A stretch of DNA of 64,000 nt from CAZQHK01 sp964593455 (GTDB lineage: Bacteria; Muiribacteriota; CAYSPT01), in assembly GCA_964593455.1 (NCBI GenBank), contig CAZQHK010000017.1, positions 33,953 to 97,952 of the forward strand, written 5' to 3'. A model generated the notes under the pieces. That model was not told the DNA's origin. It saw only the letters and a program-made list of their open reading frames with translations, and ran no database searches. This document shows, piece after piece, positions 35,213 to 44,296 of this stretch. The position numbers and the translations under genes are program-made. Every line of letters begins with the position of its first letter. Positions within the stretch are counted from its first letter, which is position 1.

Positions 35213-35842
35213 TTACTCGGTGATTTCGAAATCTATTCTCAACCCGGCGTTCTGCATCTCCTGGAAGGCCTGGCTGGAAACCAGTTCCTCCTCGAAGCGG
35301 TTGATCATCTGCTGGACCGTCGCCGACCGGTAGGCCTGCCGTTCATCGGGTGTGCGGCCCAGGTCGGGCAGCGACACGATGGCCTCATCAAGCCGGTGAT
35401 CAGCCGGTGAAGTGGGGGTTGAACCGGACGTCTGCACCTTTGTCCGGTCGCCCCTGGAGACGGTGATGTTCTGCCCGGAACCGCTGGACACGGAAACGTG
35501 CCCGGAGACGACTTCGACCTCGGTCCCAAAGCCGTCCATGGAAAATATTTTCTCTTCGGTACCTCTGACGCTGATAGTGCTGGTCGGGGTGTTGACCTTG
35601 AAATCAGTTTTAACGCCGGGAGTCCGGTGTACCCGGGCATCCACACCGCCGGTGCGCAGTTTGAGCATGGTCCGCACGGCACCGCTCTCGGACAGCAGAG
35701 CGGCAATCTTGACGTGAGTCATTTCATCCAGCCGGGCTTCCGTGCCACCGGGAATAAGGAGTACCGCCCGGGAGTCGAATCCCGTGGCCAGGTAGTCTCC
35801 CGCGGCCAGTTTCATACCCACCCGGGCCGGATTCCATTCCCG
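35213..35842 (-). CDS. FecR-domain protein, N-terminus missing in assembly gap
   Basis: The last 209 codons are present; the start is lost in the N run. The visible part carries the FecR beta fold: LAAGDYLATGFDSRAVLLIP, DFKVNTPTSTISVRGTEEK, VEVVSGHVSVSSG. The TPTSTISVRGT segment is the family signature. A helical C-terminus follows. FecR domains sense or scaffold periplasmic signals in iron-uptake regulation, and in many bacteria they are found alone in surface proteins with no sigma factor. No ECF sigma factor is seen here. It precedes the LRR lipoprotein by 39 bases. Confidence 0.75.
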   Translation of the reverse strand, partial: REWNPARVGMKLAAGDYLATGFDSRAVLLIPGGTEARLDEMTHVKIAALLSESGAVRTMLKLRTGGVDARVHRTPGVKTDFKVNTPTSTISVRGTEEKIFSMDGFGTEVEVVSGHVSVSSGSGQNITVSRGDRTKVQTSGSTPTSPADHRLDEAIVSLPDLGRTPDERQAYRSATVQQMINRFEEELVSSQAFQEMQNAGLRIDFEITE

Positions 35843-35942
35843 NNNNNNNNNNNNNNNNNNNNNNNNNNNNNNNNNNNNNNNNNNNNNNNNNNNNNNNNNN
35901 NNNNNNNNNNNNNNNNNNNNNNNNNNNNNNNNNNNNNNNNNN
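35843..35942. other. Assembly gap of 100 N
   Basis: Exactly 100 undetermined bases, the conventional size of a scaffold gap of unknown length. It removes the 5' end of the FecR gene and the 3' end of the membrane glycosyltransferase. The plus-strand side resumes with eight T. Confidence 0.98.
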
Positions 35943-37770
35943 TTTTTTTTACTATTTTGACACCGAAACAATCATTTTTCAGCGGCTCGTTGCCATACAG
36001 ATGTACCGGAGTGTACGCTTGCTCGATCCAGGTCAGGATCTTCCGGCCGTAACGAGGATCGCTTCCGAAGAAATTCACGCCGAATTCACTGGTGTCCTTG
36101 TGAACGAGAATCACGTAATCAGGCGGATTTTTTCTGAGATTATCAAGCATGTTCTCTTCCCCGAAAGCGAGCATTTCGGTCATCATGAAGGTGGTGTACG
36201 CCGACGGGTTTGTCCGGCCGGTGAGATAGTTGATGATAATCCCTTCAGGGAGGGCCAGCAATGTTTCGTCGGAGCGCATGTTTTGGTGAATCCAGAGAAG
36301 TGTATCGATAACGGCGGGCCCTCTAGGGTCTTCCTCCGGGGCATATGTCATGATGCGGTCGGCTCCCGATCCCACCGGGAACGATTTCGAACGATAGATG
36401 GTATTTGACACACGAACACAGCGGGCGGCCAGGATCAGGATGACCGTCAACGCCACCCATCGGAAAATCTCACTGCTCGTTCCGGGGTTCAACAAACGCC
36501 TGGGAATGAACCACAAGAGGAATACACAAACCAGCAGCGTCGACGGTAAAGCCAGGTAAAAACCGTAATGGTAAAATCTGCAGTTCAAAGCTATTTTAAA
36601 AAGAAGCATGGCGCCGAATACCGTAAACGAAACGGCGAAGGCCAGAATATTTTGGATGTTTTTCCGGCCGGATGAGGTCTTAAGAAACGCTCTGAAGAGC
36701 ACGATCAGGCTTAAAAAAACAAGGCACGGCAGAGGCCGGCCCACCTCATATATGGTGACCGTGAAAGCCAGATATACGGCCGTGAAAAGCACTACCGGTT
36801 GAACAACCCGAGCGATACGTTTTTTGATTGTGCTGCCTGATCGGTCAAGCCATACATAGAGACCGGTAATCAGTACCGGCCAGGCAGTTCCTTTAAGCAT
36901 GGTGAGGGTGTTTTTTAGAGCCTGGTCAAATCCCATTCCGGCCGTGAAAAAGCGGTTCGAGAAGACATCACTCCTGAGAGCCATGGTCCAGGCACCGCCG
37001 GTCGCTCTTAGAGCTTCGGGAAAACTCATTGCCATTAAGAAAAAGAAGAAAAACGCGGCGGCGGGAAGAAGCGCGCCCCCGGTTAGAAGTAAAATCCATT
37101 TGACCGCTGTTCGTCCCTTTCGGTCACTATAGATCAGCGAGAGAGTAAGAAAACACACTGTGTATGCTGCTGCGGCGATGGCTACTTCCGCACGTGTCAT
37201 GAAAATGAGACCGAGCACCACTCCTGCCGCCGTCAGCAGATAGCTGTGATGTCGTGTGACGAACCGCCAGAGCAGGCACATCAAAACCGCGGCCAGGACT
37301 ATTCCGTGAGTGGCTTCATGTGAGTACGGACTCACGAAGTTATAGTTGCCTATCCCCACGTTCTGAGCGAATGCAAACACGAGTAGAAACACGGCCGAGC
37401 AACCAAACGAGGTTACGCGGTCGAACAGTTCCCCGAACGCGAGGTAAAGGACGGTAAGTACCCCGGTAAGGAGGATTATGTTTGCATATACCAGGGTGGA
37501 AAACGAGATACCGAAACAAGCGAATAGAAACGAATTGAAATACTGGGAGAAAGGACCGTATAGAAAAGCGATATCCCGGTAGAGCATCTTCCCCGACAAC
37601 AGCTGCCATGGAGTGTACAGTTCGTGCCCGAAATCGACAAGTATATCTGGCCACTTTCTCCAGCTCACGAAGGCCATGAAGAAAAAAAATCCGGTCAAAA
37701 GACCCGGTCCGGCCAGGGTCTTTACGGTTGGCGGTTTCCCTAATCGAGGTTCCCTGTTTCCACCCGCCAA
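35943..37770 (-). CDS. Polytopic membrane glycosyltransferase-like protein, 3' end at gap
   Basis: About 609 codons from ATG 37770, ending at the gap with KIVKK, close to a natural C-terminus. About eleven hydrophobic segments are visible. The loop after the first helix has VDFGHELYTPWQLLSGKMLY (about 45), an acidic-then-aromatic pattern typical of GT-C enzymes. The C-terminal soluble part (about 480-609) has DETLLALPEGIIINYLTGR and PPDYVILVHKDTSE, similar to the periplasmic ends of PMT_2-type proteins. It overlaps the preceding Cu-amine-oxidase-N gene region by a 3-base spacing. Donor and acceptor are unknown. Confidence 0.72.
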
Positions 37771-37773
37771 CGG

Positions 37774-38673
37774 TTAGTAGCCTCTCTTGAGCTTGCTGGC
37801 CTGTTGGAGCATGGTCATAAGTTCGCCTCCGGTAAGCTTCGTCCGGTCCCCCGACGGCGCGGTCAGCCTGAGGTTGATGGCTTCGCGGTATGCGGTGCGG
37901 CCTGAGAGGCCGAACAGCCTGGTACTCAGCCCGCCTCGTCGTCCCAGGGCTTTGACAAAAAGATAGCAGGCGAAACCACGGGTGGCGGGATCGTCCCGGG
38001 GCACCTCCCATGAACCGGGAATGAGTTTGTTTGTTTCAAGGGCCGCTAGAAGGTCTTCAAAGGGACCGAGAGCCTCGGGCAGTTTGAGCAGAATGGCGGT
38101 AGCCCGGCAGACGTCCTCCCTGGTGGCTTCACGTTTCTGTAACAGGCGCCTGAAAAACATCCCCTGGGTCAGTTCCGGTTCCCGGTCCCGGCCCCGGACA
38201 TGAGAGATCCGGTTTTCGTCTTCCCTGTCCAGAGGGTTGACGTACTGCTCCTCGGGAATGGTGAGGCGGCATCCGAGGGCGGTGGAGAAATCGCGGGCCG
38301 GTAAGAAAATTTCTTTGTTTACCAACAGGACGGGGGCCGACATCTGAATATGAGAACCGTCCAGCTCGAACCACCGGTCGCCGACTCTCAACCTGACGGT
38401 CCTGGGCCCTGTAAGCAGTAGGCTCCGGCTCTCTTTTTCATAGCGGACGTCCGTAAATTTAAGCACATCGATGAATACCGTCAACGAGCAGTATACAAGG
38501 CCGTTTTCGTTTTTGATCAGGAACCGGCGGGGAAGGCGGGAAGCGTCGATCTCATGGCCGGCATTCAGACCAGGCTCTTCAGAGGAAGTCAGGGCGGTAG
38601 CAGGGAATTCCGTCAGGACACCGGCCGTCAGGAGCGCGAAGAGCAGGATGGTAAGCCCGGTTGATTTTTTCAC
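37774..38673 (-). CDS. Secreted protein with copper-amine-oxidase N-terminal-like domain
   Basis: 299 residues with a signal peptide (about 1-28, PATA/LT). Residues about 50-135 match the Cu_amine_oxidN1 beta domain, with RVGDRWFELDG (about 96) and NKEIFLPARDFSTALGC (about 118). In bacteria this domain is a wall- or polymer-associated module and not an enzyme. The rest (about 160-299) is helical with a TRGFACYLFVKALG segment resembling SLH-type helices. It lies 44 bases after the beta-barrel gene and 3 bases before the membrane glycosyltransferase, so it is part of the envelope operon. Confidence 0.7.
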   Translation of the reverse strand: MKKSTGLTILLFALLTAGVLTEFPATALTSSEEPGLNAGHEIDASRLPRRFLIKNENGLVYCSLTVFIDVLKFTDVRYEKESRSLLLTGPRTVRLRVGDRWFELDGSHIQMSAPVLLVNKEIFLPARDFSTALGCRLTIPEEQYVNPLDREDENRISHVRGRDREPELTQGMFFRRLLQKREATREDVCRATAILLKLPEALGPFEDLLAALETNKLIPGSWEVPRDDPATRGFACYLFVKALGRRGGLSTRLFGLSGRTAYREAINLRLTAPSGDRTKLTGGELMTMLQQASKLKRGY

Positions 38674-38717
38674 CTCGCGTCCCTTCCTTTCACGTTGACC
38701 ATGGACTATCTGAAAAA

Positions 38718-40160
38718 TTAAAATGAATACGAGAGACTCAGGTTCAGGTATGTTGTTTTGTTACGGCTGGTAGTCGGATAAGCCGAACCGGGAGTAAAAC
38801 GTCCCCAGCTCAAGCTGGTACTGATATCTGACAGAGCTTTCCAGGTCAGGTAAAGGTCGAATTCGTTGCCTACATCTTTGGACCCTTCGCTGGCCATCAG
38901 ATCTGAGATGGCGCCCTGGTGTTTGCGTTTCCGAAACCGGCTGCCGATCACGCTGACCATCAGGTCATTGGCCGCCTGGTTTCTCTCGAACGGTTTAAAG
39001 GAAAACGCGGCCTTCAACACCCTGAGGTTTGCCAGTCTGGGTGTAAAAGCCAGACCGAGGCTGGGAGTGCTGAAATGGAGAAATCCCTTGTCGGTGGAAT
39101 TGGTCGTTTTGCCTCCGATAGAGTTGGTGACATGTCCCCGTTCATAGTCCCCGCTGCCCGAATACATTTCGAGGGAAAGGGTAGGGTGAAGCTTTACTTC
39201 AGGAACCCACATCGTTCCCAGGGCGAACGCTGCCGCGCGCACTTTAACCGTTGAATTGGAAACAGACACCGGGCTTTCTCCCCGCTGAAAAACCGCTTCA
39301 CTCCAATAGGTGAATGTCCTGCTGACATGTCCGTCCGCTCCAAATCCCAGATACGAAGCGTCATAATCATAGGTCTGGTTCGGGTCGTCGGGAACCTCTT
39401 CACTTCGGTCTTCTTCCAGGAGAAAATAACCGTAGAACCGTCTTCCGGAGGTCATCCTGTACTCTCCGCAAAGCGCGGCAAACAAACGTCTGCTGCTCAG
39501 GTCCCACCCGGGGATCGAAGTATCGAAATTGTTCTCATGGGGCCGGGTTATGGCCAGGTAGGTTTTGACGGCAGTTTTTTTGAACCGCTTGTTGATTTTC
39601 AGTCCGTCGAGTACGTTGCTAAGAACCAGGCCGCGGCCGAGCCGGAAATATTGCCGCCCGATTTTGGCGGACAGTTCCCGGGGAAAATTGAAGGAAAAAT
39701 AGGCCAGATCGACATGCGGGCCGTCGTTATCGGTCTTCTCCCTGCCGGAAAAACCACCGCCCCAATCAGTGGAAGCGAACTGGTTTTTGAATCGGAAATA
39801 GAAGCTGTGACGCTCCGTGAAGAAAACTTTCGTCCAGAACCGCAGGTCCCAGGTGAAAGCTCCTTCGATACTGTCCGCCTGCGCGGCGGTGCGGTCGAAC
39901 TCATCGAACCGGTAGAAGTTGGTAGAGAGCCATCCTCCCCAGTCGTACTGTATACCGGGCACCGCAGGCGGTATACGCCACTCGGTGTCCTCCAATATCT
40001 CTATGACTCGCTCGTCTTCAAAGCGAAGTTCCCGGTCCAGGATTGTTTGTTCCTGTCCCCAGCCGCTCGGGTTGCCGGTAGTGATCAGGATCAAAACCGC
40101 CCCAATAACCGGTAACAGACCGCGAAAAAGTGTTGTTTGGATAAAACGATGAGATGGCAA
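38718..40160 (-). CDS. Outer-membrane beta-barrel protein (alginate-export/porin-like)
   Basis: 480 residues. I place the start at TTG 40160: AAGGAG lies 7 bases upstream, inside the longer open frame, so that frame's upstream codons are leader. A signal peptide (about 1-36, SGWG/QE) is followed by alternating aromatic and polar strands: FYFRFKNQF, DLAYFSFNF, KIGRQYFRLGRG. The final residue is Phe in LNLSLSYSF, the BamA-recognition type C-terminus. The pattern resembles alginate-export family barrels. It is direct evidence of an outer membrane. It heads the envelope operon that runs to the lipase. Confidence 0.8.
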   Translation of the reverse strand: MPSHRFIQTTLFRGLLPVIGAVLILITTGNPSGWGQEQTILDRELRFEDERVIEILEDTEWRIPPAVPGIQYDWGGWLSTNFYRFDEFDRTAAQADSIEGAFTWDLRFWTKVFFTERHSFYFRFKNQFASTDWGGGFSGREKTDNDGPHVDLAYFSFNFPRELSAKIGRQYFRLGRGLVLSNVLDGLKINKRFKKTAVKTYLAITRPHENNFDTSIPGWDLSSRRLFAALCGEYRMTSGRRFYGYFLLEEDRSEEVPDDPNQTYDYDASYLGFGADGHVSRTFTYWSEAVFQRGESPVSVSNSTVKVRAAAFALGTMWVPEVKLHPTLSLEMYSGSGDYERGHVTNSIGGKTTNSTDKGFLHFSTPSLGLAFTPRLANLRVLKAAFSFKPFERNQAANDLMVSVIGSRFRKRKHQGAISDLMASEGSKDVGNEFDLYLTWKALSDISTSLSWGRFTPGSAYPTTSRNKTTYLNLSLSYSF

Positions 40161-40257
40161 CGGTCGTCTCCTTCCACCGGCTCTCAATAAACATTTTTAA
40201 CATAGAGTTATAACAATAATCAATAATAAAGAATGCTTCCTATAATAAGGCTCGTTT

Positions 40258-40266
40258 TGTTATACT
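40258..40266 (+). promoter_or_regulatory. Extended -10 promoter of the nusB-pilB-gat operon
   Basis: TGTTATACT (TG-N-TATACT) lies 25 bases before nusB ATG 40291, leaving a short leader with AAGGTGG. A second TATAAT at 40241-40246 could serve instead. Confidence 0.4.
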
Positions 40267-40290
40267 TGGGATCGGAAGGTGGATATCGAG

Positions 40291-40785
40291 ATGGGAAAAC
40301 GTCGCCAGGCTCGCGAGTTTACCATGATTATTCTGTACCAGGCTGACGTGTGCCGGATTGACCCTGACGAGGCTATCGAGTTGCTGCAGGAGGAGTGTGA
40401 AGTTGCTCCGGAAATGCTGCCTTTTGTGCGAGACCTGGTGCATGGAGCACTTGCCAACCTGGAAGTTATCGACAGCTTGATCGACAAGTTTTCTGATAAC
40501 TGGACTCTCGACCGTATGCCGGTCATCGACCGGAACATCCTGAGAATGACTGTCCAGGAGATGCTCTTTATGCCTGAAATTCCTCACAATGTCTCGATAA
40601 ATGAAGCCATTGAGCTGGCCAATACCTTTAGCACGCAGGACTCAGGGCGGTTTGTGAACGGTATTCTGGACAGCATCTATAAAGACAACTGTGAAGGTGA
40701 TAACGGTGGGGCCGACCCCGTGCCGGCCATGGGAACAGAGGGTGTGAAACGTGGAAGGTCAGATAAAAAAGTTACTGGGAGCTAG
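40291..40785 (+). CDS. nusB: Transcription antitermination factor NusB
   Basis: 164 residues from ATG 40291 (MGKRRQAREFT); AAGGTGG lies about 9 bases upstream, and the GTG 12 bases earlier is less likely. The family core is complete: REFTMIILYQ at the N-terminus, LDRMPVIDRNILRMTVQEML (about 80) and SINEAIELANTFSTQDSGRFVNGILD (about 105-130). NusB with NusE (S10) joins the rRNA antitermination complex. There is an extra C-terminal tail of about 25 residues. The pilB-like gene starts 35 bases before this stop. Confidence 0.93.
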   Translation: MGKRRQAREFTMIILYQADVCRIDPDEAIELLQEECEVAPEMLPFVRDLVHGALANLEVIDSLIDKFSDNWTLDRMPVIDRNILRMTVQEMLFMPEIPHNVSINEAIELANTFSTQDSGRFVNGILDSIYKDNCEGDNGGADPVPAMGTEGVKRGRSDKKVTGS

Positions 40786-42490
40786 TCTTATAGAGGCCAA
40801 CCTGATAACTGAACGGCAACTCCAGGAAGCACTGGCCGAGCAGAGAAAGTCCGGTCACAGTCTTGGCTACACACTGATCAACAAGGGCTATCTCCAACAG
40901 GAGGAACTCATCCTGTTTCTGGAAACGAAGCTTGGTATCCCCTATGCCAACCTTACCAACTACGTAATCGATCCGCAGGTGGTCAAGCTGGTACCCAAGG
41001 ATATTGCCACGAGATACCAGCTTATCCCCCTTCTCAAGGTGAAAAACACGCTCACCGTGGCCATGCTAGATCCGCTGGACAGCTTTATTATTGACAGCCT
41101 GGAAAATACCACCGGGTGCGAGATAAAACCGTTGATAAGTACCGAGGAAGAGATCTCTGTAGCCATTGATCGCTATTACAATATTGACCGGAATATAGAG
41201 ATAGCGGACAAATCACTGAACGTCCTTAAGAAAATGGCCGGCGCCATGCAGGGTGGGACCGGTTTTTTGGGGAAGATCGAGGAGCTGAGCCGCCAGAGCA
41301 TGACCACCGGCACCAAAGCACCCGTTATCGAACTGGTGGACCTGATTATTTCCCAGGCCATACGCGACGAGGCCAGCGACATCCATATCGAGCCCGATGA
41401 CCGTACGTTGAGGATCAGATATCGTGTCGACGGTGTTCTTCAGGAGGTCATGTCTCTCTCTAAAAAGCTCGAAAGCCCGGCAATTTCCCGTATCAAGGTA
41501 ATGGCCAACATGGACATCGCCGAGAAACGGGTGCCACAGGACGGCCGAATCAGGATAAACCACCAGGGTCGGGAGATAGATGTCCGTGTTTCCACTTTTC
41601 CCACGGTGGAAGGTGAAAAAGGAGTTTTGAGAATCCTGGACCGGGCCAACTACCTGATCGAACTTGGGAGCCTCGGGTTCGCTCCGCCGGTACTGGAGAA
41701 GTTTTCCTGGGCCATTCATCAACCCAACGGTATTATTTTGGTCACCGGTCCCACGGGTAGCGGCAAGACTACAACGTTGTACGCCGCCCTGGACATGATC
41801 AATAATCTGGAAAAAAACATCGTGACCGTTGAAGACCCGGTGGAGTACCGCATGGGGATCATCAACCAATCACAGATAAATCCGAAAGCCGGGTTTGATT
41901 TTGCCGGTGGGCTCCGGTCTATTCTTCGGCAGGACCCCGATATTATCATGGTCGGTGAAATTCGTGACTATGCTACGGCCGAGATAGCCATCCGGGCTGC
42001 CCTCACCGGACACCTGGTACTCAGCACGCTCCACACCAACGACGCCGCCGGCGCCGTCACCCGCCTGATCGATATGGGTGTGGAACCGTTCCTGGTCGCG
42101 TCATCGGTAATCTGCATGATGGCCCAGCGGCTGGTACGGACCAACTGTGACCAGTGTAAGGTGGGTTCTTCTCCGACGCCGAGAGAGTGGAAAGAGATAA
42201 CCCGCTCGCTGAGTGACCGGGAGATTAGCGCTGATACAAAACTCTTCCAGAGCACCGGCTGTGCCAGCTGTAAGAAGACCGGGTTCAAGGGACGAACCAC
42301 CATCAATGAGATTCTCATGCCGAACGAGGACATTCGAGAGTTGATCGTCTCCAAGCAGCCTACATCGGTGATCAAGGCGGCGGGACGCCGGCTTGGTATG
42401 ATCACCCTGCGTGAAGACGGCATGAAAAAAGTCCTGTCCGGTATCACCACCGTGGCCGAGGTGGTCAGAGTGGCTTACGGTGAAGATTAG
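40751..42490 (+). CDS. PilB/GspE-family secretion ATPase
   Basis: 579 residues from GTG 40751. An N-terminal MshEN domain (about 1-150, LGASLIEANLITERQLQEAL) precedes the hexameric ATPase domain. The Walker A is GPTGSGKTTT (about 333-342), the Asp box lies around VTVEDPVEYR, Walker B is DPDIIMVGEIRD (about 396) and the His box is LVLSTLHTNDA (about 421). The tetracysteine Zn motif CDQC...CASC (about 461-501) is intact. It would power type IV pilus or type II secretion assembly. MshEN domains bind c-di-GMP in some homologues. No pilC, pilT or pilin gene is adjacent; it overlaps nusB by 35 bases. Confidence 0.9.
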   Translation: MEGQIKKLLGASLIEANLITERQLQEALAEQRKSGHSLGYTLINKGYLQQEELILFLETKLGIPYANLTNYVIDPQVVKLVPKDIATRYQLIPLLKVKNTLTVAMLDPLDSFIIDSLENTTGCEIKPLISTEEEISVAIDRYYNIDRNIEIADKSLNVLKKMAGAMQGGTGFLGKIEELSRQSMTTGTKAPVIELVDLIISQAIRDEASDIHIEPDDRTLRIRYRVDGVLQEVMSLSKKLESPAISRIKVMANMDIAEKRVPQDGRIRINHQGREIDVRVSTFPTVEGEKGVLRILDRANYLIELGSLGFAPPVLEKFSWAIHQPNGIILVTGPTGSGKTTTLYAALDMINNLEKNIVTVEDPVEYRMGIINQSQINPKAGFDFAGGLRSILRQDPDIIMVGEIRDYATAEIAIRAALTGHLVLSTLHTNDAAGAVTRLIDMGVEPFLVASSVICMMAQRLVRTNCDQCKVGSSPTPREWKEITRSLSDREISADTKLFQSTGCASCKKTGFKGRTTINEILMPNEDIRELIVSKQPTSVIKAAGRRLGMITLREDGMKKVLSGITTVAEVVRVAYGED

Positions 42491-42501
42491 CCGGGGAAAA
42501 C

Positions 42502-42786
42502 ATGACCATCACCGAAGAGGAGTTAAAGAGAATCGCTCATCTGGCCCGCTTGCACCTCTCCGATGAGGAGAAAACCCTCTTTCGGGGGCAGCTCGACCGG
42601 ATACTCGATCATTTCCGGAAACTCCGGGAGATCCCTCTGGAGGATGTGCCCCCCACATCTCATGTGGTCGACCTGGAGAACGTGTTCCGGGAAGACACCC
42701 GGGAGAACTCGCTGGGGAAAGATTCTCTGCGGAAAATTTCAGAGCACCTGGAAGAGGACGGATTCCGGGTCCCCAGGGTGGTGTGA
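42502..42786 (+). CDS. gatC: Asp-tRNA(Asn)/Glu-tRNA(Gln) amidotransferase subunit C
   Basis: 94 residues. It has the GatC pattern ITEEELKRIAHLARLHLSDEE, the DHFRKLREIPLEDVPPTSHV middle and the DSLRKISEHLEEDGFRVPRVV end. GatC wraps around GatA and stabilises the GatCAB complex that amidates Glu-tRNA(Gln) or Asp-tRNA(Asn). It lies 11 bases after the pilB-like gene and 9 bases before gatA. Confidence 0.94.
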   Translation: MTITEEELKRIAHLARLHLSDEEKTLFRGQLDRILDHFRKLREIPLEDVPPTSHVVDLENVFREDTRENSLGKDSLRKISEHLEEDGFRVPRVV

Positions 42787-42795
42787 CGCGCCGGT

Positions 42796-44286
42796 ATGGA
42801 CTGTCAACTCCGCGACAAATCTCTTACCGAACTGGCCCGGTTGCTAAAACGGAGTGACGTTTCTGCCGAGGAGATCACCTTAAGCTGCCTGGCCAGGATC
42901 GAAACGGTGGAAAGCACGGTCAACGCGTTCACCGAGATCTTTTACGAATCGGCCGTGAAGGAAGCCCGGAGTGCCGATCGGAAACGTTGCCGGGGAGAAA
43001 TCCTCCCGGCGGTGGCAGGATTGCCGGTGGGAATAAAAGACAATATCAATCTGGCCGGCCGGGCCACTACCTGCTGTTCCCGGATACTAGAGGGATATAT
43101 TTCCCCCTATGATGCTACGGTGATATCCGATCTGAGACGTGCGGGAGCGGTTTTTCTGGGGAAGCTCAATATGGACGAGTTTGCCATGGGATCATCTACT
43201 GAAACATCATGTTTCGGTCCTGTTCACAACCCCTGGAACGAGGCTTGTGTGCCCGGCGGATCATCGGGTGGTTCAGCGGCTGCGGTAGCGGCGGGAGAAG
43301 TAGTCTGGGCACTGGGCAGCGACACCGGCGGGTCCATACGGCAACCGGCTGCGTTTTGTGGGTTAGTAGGCTTTAAGCCGACCTACGGAAGCGTTTCCCG
43401 GTACGGTCTGGTGGCGTTTGCCTCCTCTTTGGACCAGATCGGTCCGATCACCAAAAGCGTTCAAGACGCTATGCAAGTTTTTCTGGCCATTGCCCGCCGC
43501 GATCCCCGGGATTCTACGTCTGTAGAACCTGCGTGTCTCGACGTTGAAAAGCTGTGCTCTATGGATTGCTCCGGGCTTAAAATCGGTATCATTAAAGAAC
43601 TGGCCGGCGAGCGGATAGATCACGACGTGAAAGACCGGTTCGAAGACGCTGTTGCGGTCCTTGAGGCTGCCGGTGCCCAATGTCGGGAAGTTTCCATGCC
43701 CGTTTTCGAGTTCGCCTTGCCTGCTTACTATGTTGTTGCCGCCGCTGAAGCCAGCTCCAACCTGGCCCGGTTTGACGGGGTCAGGTATGGCCGTCGCTCT
43801 ATTGTCGACGACCCTATTGAAATGTATAAAAACACGCGTGAAGCGGGTTTTGGTCCTGAGGTCAAGCGACGTATCATGCTCGGGACATACGTGCTTTCAT
43901 CAGGATATTATGAGTACTGGTACCAGCGAGCTCAGAAAGCCAGAACGGTAATCAGGGAGAGCTTTAGAGAAGTTTTCGATAGCTTTCACTGCCTGATTTC
44001 ACCTACAGCTCCCACCGTCGCTTTCCCCCTGGGGGAGAAGCTTGATGATCCGCTTACCATGTATCTCTCCGATATCTGCACGCTGCCTGCGAGCCTGGCT
44101 GGCCTGCCGGCGCTATCGGTGCCCTGCGGGCGGGCGATGGGGCTGCCGGTAGGGATACAGTTCGTTGCTCCCGCTTTTGGCGAAGAGACGTTGTTCCGGG
44201 TGGGAATGGCTTATGAGCAGGCCGCTCCGCCGGATTTCGCCCGACTTCAAGCACTACAACCAGCAAGCAAGAAGCGTGGAAAGTAA
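42796..44286 (+). CDS. gatA: Asp-tRNA(Asn)/Glu-tRNA(Gln) amidotransferase subunit A
   Basis: 496 residues of the amidase signature family. The Ser-cisSer-Lys triad is visible: Lys in LPVGIKDNINL (about 80), GGSSGGSAAAVAAG (about 154) and GSDTGGSIRQP (about 175) with the nucleophilic Ser. The subunit releases ammonia from glutamine for the GatB active site. The gat genes here are contiguous, gatC-gatA-gatB, with short gaps, as in many bacteria that lack glutaminyl- or asparaginyl-tRNA synthetase. Confidence 0.95.
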   Translation: MDCQLRDKSLTELARLLKRSDVSAEEITLSCLARIETVESTVNAFTEIFYESAVKEARSADRKRCRGEILPAVAGLPVGIKDNINLAGRATTCCSRILEGYISPYDATVISDLRRAGAVFLGKLNMDEFAMGSSTETSCFGPVHNPWNEACVPGGSSGGSAAAVAAGEVVWALGSDTGGSIRQPAAFCGLVGFKPTYGSVSRYGLVAFASSLDQIGPITKSVQDAMQVFLAIARRDPRDSTSVEPACLDVEKLCSMDCSGLKIGIIKELAGERIDHDVKDRFEDAVAVLEAAGAQCREVSMPVFEFALPAYYVVAAAEASSNLARFDGVRYGRRSIVDDPIEMYKNTREAGFGPEVKRRIMLGTYVLSSGYYEYWYQRAQKARTVIRESFREVFDSFHCLISPTAPTVAFPLGEKLDDPLTMYLSDICTLPASLAGLPALSVPCGRAMGLPVGIQFVAPAFGEETLFRVGMAYEQAAPPDFARLQALQPASKKRGK

Positions 44287-44296
44287 GGTTGAGATT

